Source: Asanoa sp. WMMD1127
GTDB taxonomy: Bacteria; Actinomycetota; Actinomycetes; Mycobacteriales; Micromonosporaceae
Direction: 5' to 3'
NCBI RefSeq assembly: GCF_029626225.1
Contig: NZ_JARUBP010000001.1
Location: 4,774,001-4,838,000 of the forward strand
DNA: 64,000 nt
This document shows, piece after piece, positions 19,414 through 27,418 of this stretch (position 1 is its first letter; every line of letters begins with the position of its first letter). The translations under genes and the position numbers were made by a program. Below the pieces are notes generated by a model, which saw only the letters and a program-made list of their open reading frames with translations, made no database searches and was not told the DNA's origin.

Positions 19414-19743
19414 ATGGCGCAGTACCTGATGTCCGTGCTCGACAACCGCACCCCGTCGGCCACCGACGAGGAGATGGCCGCGATCGACGCCTACAACGAG
19501 CGGCTCCGGGCCGACGGCAACTGGGTCTTCGGCGGTGGCCTCGGCGCGCCGAGCACGTGCGCGGTCGTCGACGGCCGCCCCGAGGAGCCGGTGTTCACGG
19601 ACGGGCCCTACCTGGAGTCCAAGGAATACGTCGGCGGCTTCTGGATCATCGAGGCGCCCGACCTCGACACGGCGCGCCGGCTCGCCGCCGAGGGGTCGAA
19701 AGCCTGCAACCGGCGGGTCGAGCTGCGGCCGTTCCTGGGCTGA
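19414..19743 (+). CDS. YCII/DGPF-domain protein
   Basis: A 109-residue YCII-related protein with the DGPYLESKEYVGGFWIIEAPDLDTA core that gives the DGPF family its name. These small dimeric ferredoxin-like proteins typically sit next to ECF42-type sigma factors, as here. ATG 19414 is preferred over ATG 19405 because the AGGAGAG ribosome site (19398-19404) is correctly spaced only for the former. Its stop overlaps the sigma-factor ATG (TGATG), so both are translated together. The biochemical role is unknown. Confidence 0.88.
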   Translation: MAQYLMSVLDNRTPSATDEEMAAIDAYNERLRADGNWVFGGGLGAPSTCAVVDGRPEEPVFTDGPYLESKEYVGGFWIIEAPDLDTARRLAAEGSKACNRRVELRPFLG

Positions 19744-20960
19744 TGACCGACGTCCACGAGGAGATCACGGCGGTCCACCGGGCGGAGTGGTGCCGGGTGG
19801 TCGCGACGCTGGCCCGGCGCTTCGGTGACCTCGACGTCGCCGAGGAGATGGCCGCCGAGGCGTTCGCGACGGCGGTCGAGCGCTGGCCGGTCGACGGCGT
19901 GCCGCCGAACCCAGGCGCGTGGCTGACCACCACCGCCAATCGCAAGGCCATCGACCGGCTCCGCCGTGAGGTCAAGCGCGAGGAGAAGCAGAAGGAGGCG
20001 CTGATGCTGGCCGACACCCCGGAGCCGCTCGGCGTCATCGACGACGACCGGCTCCGCCTGGTCTTCACCTGCTGCCATCCCGCGCTGGCCATGGAGGCGC
20101 GGGTCGCGCTCACGTTGCGGCTGGTCGGCGGGCTCACCGTGGCCGAGATCGCGCGGGCGTTCCTCGTGCAGGAGGCCGCGATGAGCCGGCGGATCACGCG
20201 GGCCAAGGAGAAGATCAAGGCGGCGCGGATCCCCTATCGCGTGCCGGCCCGGGCCGACCTGCCGGCCCGGCTCAGCGGCGTGCTCGCCGTCCTCTACCTG
20301 ATCTTCAACGAGGGCTATCTGGCCTCCGACCCCGAGCGGGAGGCGATCCGCGGCGACCTGACCGCCGAGGCGATCCGGCTGACCCGGCTGGTCCGCGACC
20401 TGCTCCCGACGTCCGGCGAGGTCGCCGGCCTGCTGGCGCTGATGCTGCTGACCGAGGCGCGCCGTCCCGCGCGGCTGTCGGCCGGCGGTGAGCTCGTCAC
20501 CATCGACGAGCAGGACCGCGGCGCCTGGGACCGGGAGCTGATCGCCGAGGGCCACGCTCTGGTCCGCGCGCGGCTGGTGTCGGGGGAGGCGCCCGGGCGC
20601 TACCAGATCCTCGCCGCGATCAACGCCGTGCACACCGACGCCCACGACGCCCGGGCCACCGACTGGTCGCAGGTCGTCGCGCTCTACGACCAGCTGGTCC
20701 GCGTCGACCCGTCGCCGATCGTGCGGCTCAACCGGGCCATCGCGGTCGCCGAGATCGACGGGCCGCAGGTCGGCCTGGCCGAGGTGGACGCGCTGCCGCT
20801 GGACGGCTACCACGCCTTCCACGCGACCCGGGCCGACCTGCTGCGCCGGCTGGGCCGCAGCGCCGACTCGCGGGCGGCCTACGACCGGGCGATCGCGCTG
20901 GCCGGCAACAGCGCGGAGACGGCCTATCTCACCCGGCGCCGCGACCAGCTCGGTCGCTGA
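19743..20960 (+). CDS. ECF42-type RNA polymerase sigma factor with C-terminal extension
   Basis: A 405-residue extracytoplasmic-function sigma factor. Region 2 (about 10-75) includes the DLDVAEEMAAEAFATAVERWP and NRKAIDRLRR segments. Region 4 (about 110-165) has LRLVGGLTVAEIARAFLVQEAAMSRRITRAKEKI. A long C-terminal extension of about 200 residues with DUF6596/TPR-like helices (FNEGYLA, NAVHTDAHD, NRAIAVAE) is typical of ECF42, which lacks a classic anti-sigma factor and is thought to be controlled by this extension. It partners the overlapping YCII gene. Confidence 0.92.
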   Translation: MTDVHEEITAVHRAEWCRVVATLARRFGDLDVAEEMAAEAFATAVERWPVDGVPPNPGAWLTTTANRKAIDRLRREVKREEKQKEALMLADTPEPLGVIDDDRLRLVFTCCHPALAMEARVALTLRLVGGLTVAEIARAFLVQEAAMSRRITRAKEKIKAARIPYRVPARADLPARLSGVLAVLYLIFNEGYLASDPEREAIRGDLTAEAIRLTRLVRDLLPTSGEVAGLLALMLLTEARRPARLSAGGELVTIDEQDRGAWDRELIAEGHALVRARLVSGEAPGRYQILAAINAVHTDAHDARATDWSQVVALYDQLVRVDPSPIVRLNRAIAVAEIDGPQVGLAEVDALPLDGYHAFHATRADLLRRLGRSADSRAAYDRAIALAGNSAETAYLTRRRDQLGR

Positions 20961-20961
20961 G

Positions 20962-21936
20962 TCACCCCGCCAGGTGGCGGCCGAGGAACGCGGCGATCTG
21001 GGCCCGCGCCGCCTTGGCCTGCGCGGGCACCATGCCGGGCATGCTCAGGAACGCGTGCCCCGCGCCGGGGTGCACGTGAAGCGTCGCCGACGTGCCGGCC
21101 GCCCGCAGCGCCCGCGCGTACGCCCGTCCCTGGTCGGCCAACGGGTCGAGGGTCGGCACGACCACCAGCGCCGGGGCGAGCCGGCCCAGGTCGTCGGCGT
21201 GCAGTGGCGACACCGCGCCCGCGTCGGCGCCGTCGGGCACGGCCAACCGGCGGAGCAGCGTCAGCTGCGCCAGGGTCAGCGTGGGGCTGTCGCCGTGCGC
21301 GGCCATCGACGGGTAGTCGAGCGCCGTGGCGGTGAGATCGACGCAGGGGTTGACCAGCACCTGGGCCGCGACGTCCAGATCGGACTCGCGTGCCCGGATG
21401 GCGCTCACGGCGGCGACCGCCCCGCCGGCGCTCTCGCCGAAGAGCGCCACGCGGGAGGGGTCGACTCCCCAGCGCGCGGCGTCTCCCACCACGTGCCGCA
21501 GCGCGTCCCAGCCGTCGTCGACGGCGGCGGACATCGGCACCCCGGGCGCGACGAGCCGGTGCTCCACCGACACCACCACCGCGGGCAGCCGCCCGGCCAG
21601 GTGACTGTTGATCCAGTCGCTCTGCGCCGCGGTCCCGACGAAACCGCCGCCGTGCACGTGCAGCACCAGCGGCAGGGCGTCGGCGCCGACCCGGGCCGGG
21701 GACGGCCGGTAGACCCGGACCCGCAGCACCCGGTCGGGCAGCGGCAGGTCCTGCCAGGTGATCATGGTGCCGCGGTCCGGGAAGCCGGTGACGACGCGCA
21801 TCAGCGGGGAGGAGCGCCGGCGGTTCTCGGCCTCGCGAAACGCGTCGAGCGTCGCGGCCGGCATGGTCAGCCAGTCCGGCTCCTTGCGCACGGCCTGGAG
21901 CAGTCGCACACCCAGTGGTGGTTGATGGGTTCCCAT
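20962..21936 (-). CDS. HSL-family alpha/beta hydrolase (esterase)
   Basis: A 324-residue esterase of the hormone-sensitive-lipase family. The oxyanion motif HVHGGGFVGTA, nucleophile Ser in GESAGG, catalytic Asp in TLDPLADQG and catalytic His in GAGHAFLS are all present. It lies divergently from a TetR-family gene; the 59-bp gap contains a perfect palindrome, so this esterase is very likely the TetR target. ATG 21936 is preceded by a GGGAGG ribosome site. The substrate is unknown; short-chain acyl esters are usual for the family. Confidence 0.92.
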   Translation of the reverse strand: MGTHQPPLGVRLLQAVRKEPDWLTMPAATLDAFREAENRRRSSPLMRVVTGFPDRGTMITWQDLPLPDRVLRVRVYRPSPARVGADALPLVLHVHGGGFVGTAAQSDWINSHLAGRLPAVVVSVEHRLVAPGVPMSAAVDDGWDALRHVVGDAARWGVDPSRVALFGESAGGAVAAVSAIRARESDLDVAAQVLVNPCVDLTATALDYPSMAAHGDSPTLTLAQLTLLRRLAVPDGADAGAVSPLHADDLGRLAPALVVVPTLDPLADQGRAYARALRAAGTSATLHVHPGAGHAFLSMPGMVPAQAKAARAQIAAFLGRHLAG

Positions 21937-21947
21937 GACGCCTCCCT

Positions 21948-21970
21948 TTTCGATACCGGCAGTATCGAAA
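21948..21970. promoter_or_regulatory. Palindromic TetR operator with overlapping promoter
   Basis: A perfect inverted repeat, TTTCGATAC-CGGCA-GTATCGAAA, lies between the divergent esterase and TetR genes. A CATAAT sequence at 21981-21986 could be the TetR gene -10 box, which would place transcription at or next to the GTG at 21996 (leaderless mRNA). This is the arrangement of an autoregulated TetR repressor that also controls its divergent neighbour. Confidence 0.75.
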
Positions 21971-21995
21971 CCGACGGTAGCATAATTGGTAGGGT

Positions 21996-22544
21996 GTGGC
22001 CATGCCGAAGTCCCCGGGCCGCCCGCGGTCGAGCGTCGACGACACGGTCTTCGCGGCGACGCTGCGCACGATCGACGAGCTGGGCTACACGCACGCCACG
22101 GTCGACCGGATCGCGGCCGCGGCCGGCGTCGCCAAGACGACGATCTATCGCCGCTGGCCGTCGAAGGGCGCGCTGATCGCCGCCTGCCTCCTGGACGCGT
22201 TCGGCCCGGTGCCGGTGCAGGGGCAGACCCGGGAGGAGCTGATGTCGTACGCCATCCGCTGGGCCGCGGCGAGGATCAGCGAACCGGGCGTCGGCGCGGC
22301 CTTCGCGGGCGTCTTCACGGACGCGATCAACGACCCGGGGCTCCGCGAGATCCTGTCGACGCAGTTCCAGGACCCCTACCGGGTGGCGCTGCAGGAGGCG
22401 CTGGACGAGCCGGAACAGCGGGTGCTGTTCTTCATCGACGTCATCGTGGGCACCCTGCTGCACCGCATGGGCATGACCGGCGAGCCGATGGCCGAGGCCG
22501 ACGTCGACGCCCTGGTCGACCTGGTCCTGCCCGCGCTTGGTTAG
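21996..22544 (+). CDS. TetR-family transcriptional regulator
   Basis: A 182-residue TetR regulator. The N-terminal helix-turn-helix (about 10-58) has [33 protein letters not shown]; the C-terminal domain is the helical ligand-binding bundle. GTG 21996 or ATG 22002 may be used, both close to the probable promoter. The palindrome at 21948-21970 is its likely operator, implying self-repression and control of the divergent HSL-type esterase. The inducer is unknown. It ends 46 bp before nadE on the same strand. Confidence 0.92.
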   Translation: MAMPKSPGRPRSSVDDTVFAATLRTIDELGYTHATVDRIAAAAGVAKTTIYRRWPSKGALIAACLLDAFGPVPVQGQTREELMSYAIRWAAARISEPGVGAAFAGVFTDAINDPGLREILSTQFQDPYRVALQEALDEPEQRVLFFIDVIVGTLLHRMGMTGEPMAEADVDALVDLVLPALG

Positions 22545-22590
22545 CCGGCTCGAGGTGCGGGAGCCGCCGGGCACTCCGTACCCTGTGTCG

Positions 22591-23433
22591 GTGGCGGAAA
22601 CCCGGCAGCGCATCCTGGCCGAGCTCGGTGTCAGGGCGACCATCGTGCCCAAGGTCGAGATCCGGCAGCGGGTCGAGTTCCTCAAGGACTACCTGCGGTC
22701 GACGCCGGCCGCGGGTTATGTGCTCGGGGTCAGCGGCGGCCAGGACAGCACGCTGGCCGGCCGGTTGTGCCAGGTGGCGGTCGAGGAGCTGCGGGCCGAG
22801 GGGCGCGAGGCCGTGTTCGTGGCGGTCCGGCTGCCCTACGGCGTGCAGGCCGACGAGGACGACGCGCAGGTCGCCCTGCGGTTCATCCGGCCCGACCGGT
22901 CCGTGGCCGTCAACGTCAAGCCAGGCGCGGACACCGTCGCCGCAGAGACGGCGTCCGGCCTGGGTGAGCTGCTGGGCGGCGAGCCGAAGCTGCGCGACTT
23001 CGTGCGGGGCAACATCAAGGCCCGCGAGCGCATGGTCATCCAGTACGCGATCGCCGGCCAGCTCAACCTGCTCGTCGTCGGCACCGACCACGCGGCCGAG
23101 GCGGTGACGGGCTTCTTCACCAAATACGGCGACGGCGGCGTCGACCTCACCCCGCTGACCGGCCTCACCAAGCGCCAGGGCGCCGCGTTGCTGCAGGAGC
23201 TGGGCGCGCCGCCGAGCGCCTGGCAGAAGGTGCCGACCGCCGACCTGGAGGACGACCGGCCCGCGCTGCCCGACGAGGTGGCGCTCGGCCTGACGTACGC
23301 CCAGATCGACGACTATCTCGAAGGTCTCGACGTGCCGCCCGAGCTGGCGGCGAAGGTCGAGGCGGTCTACCTCGCCTCGCGGCACAAGCGCGCCGTCCCC
23401 GTCTCACCGCTAGACGACTGGTGGCGACGCTAG
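22591..23433 (+). CDS. nadE: Ammonia-dependent NAD synthetase
   Basis: A 280-residue NAD+ synthetase that amidates nicotinate adenine dinucleotide with ATP and ammonia. The PP-loop is [13 protein letters not shown], and the downstream motifs [30 protein letters not shown] and PLTGLTKRQ match the E. coli-type enzyme closely. There is no glutaminase domain, so ammonia is the nitrogen donor. GTG 22591 was selected because it aligns with the E. coli start (length 275-280). Actinobacteria often also have a glutamine-dependent NadE; this would be the short form. The last four bases overlap the convergent SDR gene. Confidence 0.93.
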   Translation: MAETRQRILAELGVRATIVPKVEIRQRVEFLKDYLRSTPAAGYVLGVSGGQDSTLAGRLCQVAVEELRAEGREAVFVAVRLPYGVQADEDDAQVALRFIRPDRSVAVNVKPGADTVAAETASGLGELLGGEPKLRDFVRGNIKARERMVIQYAIAGQLNLLVVGTDHAAEAVTGFFTKYGDGGVDLTPLTGLTKRQGAALLQELGAPPSAWQKVPTADLEDDRPALPDEVALGLTYAQIDDYLEGLDVPPELAAKVEAVYLASRHKRAVPVSPLDDWWRR

Positions 23434-24212
23434 TCGACCAAGGCCCCCGCTGACAGGTTGGCGATCGTCCCGGTCATGACGCCCGCGCGATCCGACGCCA
23501 GGAACGCGGCGGTCTCCGCGAGCTGGTCCAATGTGGGCAGTCGCTTCAGCAACGTCCCCTGCGCCAGCCCGCCCTCGAGGAACTGCTGGACCGACTGGTC
23601 GCCGGCCATGCGCGTGAAGAGCTCCCCGGTGTAGGAGCCGGCCGCGGGACCGTCGGCGAGGGCGTGTGGCCGGATGCCGATGACCCGGATGTCGCGCGGC
23701 GCCAGCTCGGCGGCCAGGACGCGGGCGAAGGCCTCCTTGGCGGCCGCGCTCGCGGCGTGCCCCGAGATGCCGGGCACCGCCAGCTTGGCGCCGGGCTCCG
23801 ACAGCACGAGGATGACGCCCTTGGCGCCCATGTGTGCCGTCACCGCCTTGGTGGTGATGAACAGCGTCCGCATGAATCCGTCGATCGGCCGCATGAACTC
23901 GTCGAGGGTCAGGTCAGTGAGCAGTGTCCCCTGGTCGTGCATCACGCTCGCGGCGTTGAGGGCGATGTCGACGCGGCCGACCGCGGCGGCGTGCTTCTCG
24001 ACCGCCGCCTGGTCGAAGACGTCCACCTGCGCGGTCTCCACGATGCCGCCCGCGGCCTCGATGTGCCGGGCCACGGCGTCGAGCTTGGCCTGCGTGCGCC
24101 CGGCGATGAAGACCCGTGCCCCCTCACGGGCGAACACCCGCGCGACAGCGCCGCCGACCGCGCCACCGCCCCCGTAGATCACAGCGTTCCTGTCCTGCAG
24201 CAGTCCAGTCAT
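23430..24212 (-). CDS. SDR-family protein lacking the canonical YxxxK
   Basis: A 260-residue short-chain dehydrogenase/reductase-fold protein. The nucleotide-binding loop is [14 protein letters not shown] rather than TGxxxGxG, and the NAG-like segment is LNAASV. Where the catalytic Tyr-x-x-x-Lys should be, the sequence reads [12 protein letters not shown], with His for Tyr and Ala for Lys. The upstream Ser is kept (VLSEPG). It may be a divergent oxidoreductase or a non-catalytic binder. It is divergent from an HxlR-family regulator, with a perfect palindromic operator between them, so the two are probably co-regulated. Confidence 0.85.
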   Translation of the reverse strand: MTGLLQDRNAVIYGGGGAVGGAVARVFAREGARVFIAGRTQAKLDAVARHIEAAGGIVETAQVDVFDQAAVEKHAAAVGRVDIALNAASVMHDQGTLLTDLTLDEFMRPIDGFMRTLFITTKAVTAHMGAKGVILVLSEPGAKLAVPGISGHAASAAAKEAFARVLAAELAPRDIRVIGIRPHALADGPAAGSYTGELFTRMAGDQSVQQFLEGGLAQGTLLKRLPTLDQLAETAAFLASDRAGVMTGTIANLSAGALVD

Positions 24213-24231
24213 TCCTGAATGCTAACCACGA

Positions 24232-24252
24232 TTGGTTGTTAAAAACAACCAA
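24232..24252. promoter_or_regulatory. Palindromic HxlR operator
   Basis: A perfect inverted repeat, TTGGTTGTT-AAA-AACAACCAA, occupies the 48-bp gap between the divergent SDR and HxlR genes. Its AT-richness contrasts with the surroundings. HxlR-type proteins bind such palindromes, so this is probably the autoregulatory and SDR-controlling operator. Confidence 0.75.
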
Positions 24253-24260
24253 GTGGTACG

Positions 24261-24887
24261 GTGGTGCCCGTGCCGACGACCCGCAGCTACCGCGACGAGT
24301 GCGGGATCGCCCGCGCCCTCGACGTCGTCGGGGAGCGCTGGGCCCTGCTGGTCGTCCGCGAGCTTCTCCTGGCGCCGCAACGCTTCTCGGAGCTGCGGCG
24401 CGCGCTGCCGCACGTGAGCTCCAACCTGCTCGCGGACCGCCTGCGCGAGCTCGAACACAACGGGGTCGTCCACCGCGGCCCTTCGTCGGTCTACGAGCTC
24501 ACCGACCGGGGCCGGCGGCTCGAACCGGTGCTGCTGGCGCTGGGCGAGTGGGGGATCGAGGTCCCGCAACCGCCGGCGCCGACGGCGCTGAGTGCGACCT
24601 CGGTGCTGATCTACCTGCGGCACGCCGCCCGCCCCGACCCGGCCGGGCCGCCTCTGGTGTGCCGCCTGGAGCTCGACGGTCGAGTGTGGACGGTGAGCGT
24701 GGCCTCGGGCCGGCTGTCGGTCTCGGCGGGCGAGCCGCCGGCGGCCGACGTGTCGCTGCGCACGGACGCCAAGACGTTCAGCGCTCTGCTGGCCGATCCG
24801 TCGTCGCTCGACACCGCCGGCGGCGTCACCGTCGTGGGCGACCGGTCGGTCCTCGACCGCCTGCTGCGCACGGTCTCCGGTCCCTGA
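24261..24887 (+). CDS. HxlR-family regulator with C-terminal SCP2-like domain
   Basis: A 208-residue regulator. Residues 10-95 are an HxlR winged helix (CGIARALDVVGERWALLVVRELLLAPQRFSELRR region) with the conserved N-terminal Cys, and residues 110-205 resemble the SCP2 sterol-binding-like domain often fused to this type (LELDGRVWTVSVASG, PPAADVSLRTDAKTFSALL). The fused domain may sense a hydrophobic ligand (inference). GTG 24261 is the first of two adjacent GTGs. It faces the SDR gene across the palindromic operator and probably represses it. Confidence 0.88.
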   Translation: MVPVPTTRSYRDECGIARALDVVGERWALLVVRELLLAPQRFSELRRALPHVSSNLLADRLRELEHNGVVHRGPSSVYELTDRGRRLEPVLLALGEWGIEVPQPPAPTALSATSVLIYLRHAARPDPAGPPLVCRLELDGRVWTVSVASGRLSVSAGEPPAADVSLRTDAKTFSALLADPSSLDTAGGVTVVGDRSVLDRLLRTVSGP

Positions 24888-24912
24888 TGGCGGGTGCGCC
24901 ATACTTGGCGCC

Positions 24913-25134
24913 GTGCGTTCGCCGCTGGAGACCTTCGCCGGACTGCTCGACCGGTCCGTTCACGAGATCGCCGCGATGGCCGCTGACGCTCGTGGCTTCG
25001 AGGTCGGCCGCGTCGGCCTGATCGCCGACATCTGGGACAACAACACCCTCCCGCTGGTCGGGGCGGCGGTTGCCCCGCGGCCCCTGCGCGCCCGCCGTGC
25101 CCGCGCGGCCTCGGGGCGGCAAGGCGGGCGCTGA
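24913..25134 (+). CDS. Short hypothetical protein (73 aa) at the head of a decayed locus
   Basis: A 73-codon frame with GTG start 24913; its TGA overlaps the ATG of the next frame (TGATG). The first 45 residues look like a genuine protein (ETFAGLLDRSVHEIAAMAAD, GLIADIWDNN), while the tail is Arg/Ala-rich low-complexity sequence as if read past a frameshift. I do not recognise the family. It may be a small intact gene or the first piece of the frame-broken gene that follows. Confidence 0.4.
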   Translation: MRSPLETFAGLLDRSVHEIAAMAADARGFEVGRVGLIADIWDNNTLPLVGAAVAPRPLRARRARAASGRQGGR

Positions 25135-25707
25135 TGGTGGACCTGGACCCGACGCTGGACGCGATCGTGCCTCCTGTGGCGCCTGACCGCACCGTGCGTC
25201 GTGACTACCGCGGGCAGGTGCGCCCGGGGTGTTCCCGGTCACCGCGGAGGTCATCGCCGACCTGGTCTCCGACTACGACGTCACGGCCACGAGCGTGCAC
25301 CATCTCGCCGTCCAGCGGACCCGATCCAATCTGCGGGTCGCCATGACGCTCGCCGCTCCGCGCCGTATCGTGCCGAGCACCGGTCGCGTGGCGGGGGACG
25401 GGTCCCGGAACCATGGCCGCCCGCGCCGCTGCGGTTCACCTTCGGCGGCGTTACGGATCTTCGGTTCGACGCGCACGACCGGCGCGGGATCGCCGTCAGC
25501 GTTGCCGAGCACGGCGTGACCGTGTCGCTCGGGCGGCGCGGCGGGATCCTGGTCGCCACGAGTGCCACTGTGTGGCCCGACGATCCGCTATGGCACGAGT
25601 CCGCCGCCGGCCGCGCCGCCGACGTGGTGACACCCCACATTCCGCGGCCGCCGCGGGACGATTCCGGCCCTCGCTTGGTCTCGAGCGGGCCGCCGCGCGA
25701 GCGCTGA
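25134..25707 (+). pseudogene. Frame-broken gene remnant, unknown function
   Basis: Coding-like sequence moves through three reading frames. It starts at ATG 25134 (VDLDPTLDAIVPPVAPDRTVRRDYRG), switches near 25228 (FPVTAEVIADLVSDYDVT, LAVQRTRSNLRVAMTL), and switches again near 25430 (LRFTFGGVTDLRFDAHDRR, GVTVSLGRRGGILVATSATVW). High G/C at the third codon position follows each switch, which supports real frameshifts rather than chance frames. No family was recognised. The last frame stops in the TGATG that opens the next gene. Sequencing error is possible but would need at least two events. Confidence 0.55.
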
Positions 25708-26168
25708 TGGACCTGATGCTCCACAGCAGACTCGCGTACTACTATCCCCAGCTGGCCGCCCGGACGCCCGTCCGCGAAATGTGCCGGATGGCGACGGGCG
25801 CCGGCACCGCGATCCTGTCCGCGGGCGCCAGCCTCGCACGCGACCGTGCATTCGCGGCACTCGAGCAGCGCTGGCAACCGGTTCCCGACGAGCGCCAGCC
25901 GGCACCGATCCCCACCGGCCCGGTCCAGCTGCGCTACGTCAGCTACACCGAGCCGCACGAGGACTACGACGTCCACCGCGAAGGCTCGGCCGTCGTGCTC
26001 GCGGCGGCGCCGGAAAGCGACCTGGCGGCACCATGGCGCCTCGCCGGTCAGGAGATCACGGACCCATCCCGGCTCGCCTTCAGGGCCACCGCCCTCCACG
26101 GTGTCCAGGAAGCCCGCCGAGCGGCCGGCAGCCTCTCGGTCGGGGATCTCCTGGCCGAAGCACGCTAG
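25707..26168 (+). CDS. Hypothetical protein (153 aa), maybe the 3' part of the decayed gene
   Basis: An open frame of 153 codons from ATG 25707. It begins with a helix (MDLMLHSRLAYYYPQLAART), continues through CRMATGAGTAILSAGASLARDRAF and a beta-rich part (GPVQLRYVSYTEPHEDYDVHREG), and ends SVGDLLAEAR. The helix appears to extend upstream of the ATG in the same frame (FRPSLGLERAAARAL), which suggests it is the continuation of a longer broken gene. The function is not recognised. It is convergent with a leucine-rich-like gene 13 bp away. Confidence 0.45.
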   Translation: MDLMLHSRLAYYYPQLAARTPVREMCRMATGAGTAILSAGASLARDRAFAALEQRWQPVPDERQPAPIPTGPVQLRYVSYTEPHEDYDVHREGSAVVLAAAPESDLAAPWRLAGQEITDPSRLAFRATALHGVQEARRAAGSLSVGDLLAEAR

Positions 26169-26181
26169 CCGGGCACGCGCA

Positions 26182-27300
26182 TCAGAACTCGCGCTCGTCG
26201 TCTAACCAGCTCAGTGCGACGTTCTCGTCGATTCCCGCCCTGGCGGCGAGCTGAGCGACGGCTTCGCCGGCGTCTTCCCGTTCGATCGTCTCGATGCCCG
26301 GAAGGCCGTTGATCACCCGGGCGAAGGCACGGATTCCAGCTTCGGGGTCGGGGTTGGTTTCGGCGGCCCGGAATGCCGTGACCGCACGGCGTCCGTTCGC
26401 GGTGGACCACTCCCCGAATGGCAGTCCGGATTCGTTCTCGAACCAGTCAGCCGTCCGCAGGCGCGTCACCGACGCCTTCGGCAGCGGCTGGCTCTTCAAC
26501 TGCGACCGCAGCGCGGTCCCCGCGCGCTGCTCGATGTTCGACGCGTGGAATTCGGTAAGGCGTGGCCAGTTCGTCAACGGCGGAAACTCGCGAAGGTCCG
26601 GACAGTCGCCGAGTTGTATGCGCTCCAACTGCGGAAGGTCGGCGATCGCGCGCAGGTTGGCGAGCTGACCGAAGAGCCGCAGGTCCGTCACGTGCGGGAA
26701 CTGCAGCAGGCTCGCGCAGTCGAATGGCTGGCGCAACGGTTTGGCCCCAACGTACACCGACTCGGCCCCGCCCAGCGCGTCGAGATGCGGCAACACCAGC
26801 GGTGTCGAATCTCGGGATGGGAGGGTTGCCGGATAGAAGAAGAGCATGGGGACGGATGCGCCGCTCGCCAATGTGGCCCGGAGAGTCGACACGTTTCCGG
26901 ATGCCGTGAACGACCTGGCCTCGGCCGGTAGTTCCATCCGCCATGACTGGCCGCCGAGCGTCACCGAGATATCACTGATGCGCGCATGTCCGGCGTCGAC
27001 GGCCGTCGCAGCCGTGGGTATCCAGTGAAATCGCTCTATGGGGCGGCGTTCGGACCAGCGTAGGAATCCGGTGTCGTTGCCCCGATAGCGAAAGCCCCTG
27101 GGCCAGGGTGTGCCCGATGGAGTCGCGAATGCGTCGAAGGTGGACGAGTCGAGCACGTCATCGACCGCCACCACCACATCGGGGCGGGGGGCGCCGGCGA
27201 CCACGGGTCCGATGCTGAGCCTGCCGTGGCCGGGCGAGCGCTCGATCTGGTGACTCGCGGCTCCTGTCAGCGACAGCACGACGGTTTGGGAGCTGGGCAC
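26182..27300 (-). CDS. Leucine-rich-repeat-like hypothetical protein
   Basis: A 372-residue protein of unrecognised family. The middle (about 200-270) has leucine-rich-like repeats (FPHVTDLRLFGQLANLRAIADLPQLERIQLGD region, with DLREFPPLTNWPRLTEFHASNI), and the N-terminal half is beta-rich. Base composition is visibly less GC-rich than the neighbours and third positions are more often A/T, suggesting transfer. GTG 27300 is preferred; an alternative GTG at 27339 adds 13 residues. LRR-like proteins of this size in actinobacteria often sit in variable or toxin-immunity regions, but no toxin is seen here. Confidence 0.6.
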   Translation of the reverse strand: MPSSQTVVLSLTGAASHQIERSPGHGRLSIGPVVAGAPRPDVVVAVDDVLDSSTFDAFATPSGTPWPRGFRYRGNDTGFLRWSERRPIERFHWIPTAATAVDAGHARISDISVTLGGQSWRMELPAEARSFTASGNVSTLRATLASGASVPMLFFYPATLPSRDSTPLVLPHLDALGGAESVYVGAKPLRQPFDCASLLQFPHVTDLRLFGQLANLRAIADLPQLERIQLGDCPDLREFPPLTNWPRLTEFHASNIEQRAGTALRSQLKSQPLPKASVTRLRTADWFENESGLPFGEWSTANGRRAVTAFRAAETNPDPEAGIRAFARVINGLPGIETIEREDAGEAVAQLAARAGIDENVALSWLDDEREF

Positions 27301-27363
27301 CGACGAATCATGGCACCGGACGCGGGTACAGAAAACCACTTCGCGGGCGGTCGAACAGGACCA

Positions 27364-27379
27364 TGACGCGATAGCGTCA
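27364..27379. promoter_or_regulatory. Short palindrome upstream of the secreted hydrolase
   Basis: TGACGC-GATA-GCGTCA is a perfect 6-bp-arm inverted repeat 40 bp before the GTG of the X-Pro-peptidase-like gene. It could be an operator. No regulator gene is adjacent, so this is tentative. Confidence 0.3.
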
Positions 27380-27418
27380 ACGGGCGCAGAGATACTGCTC
27401 TATCGCTCGGGAGGTCAA

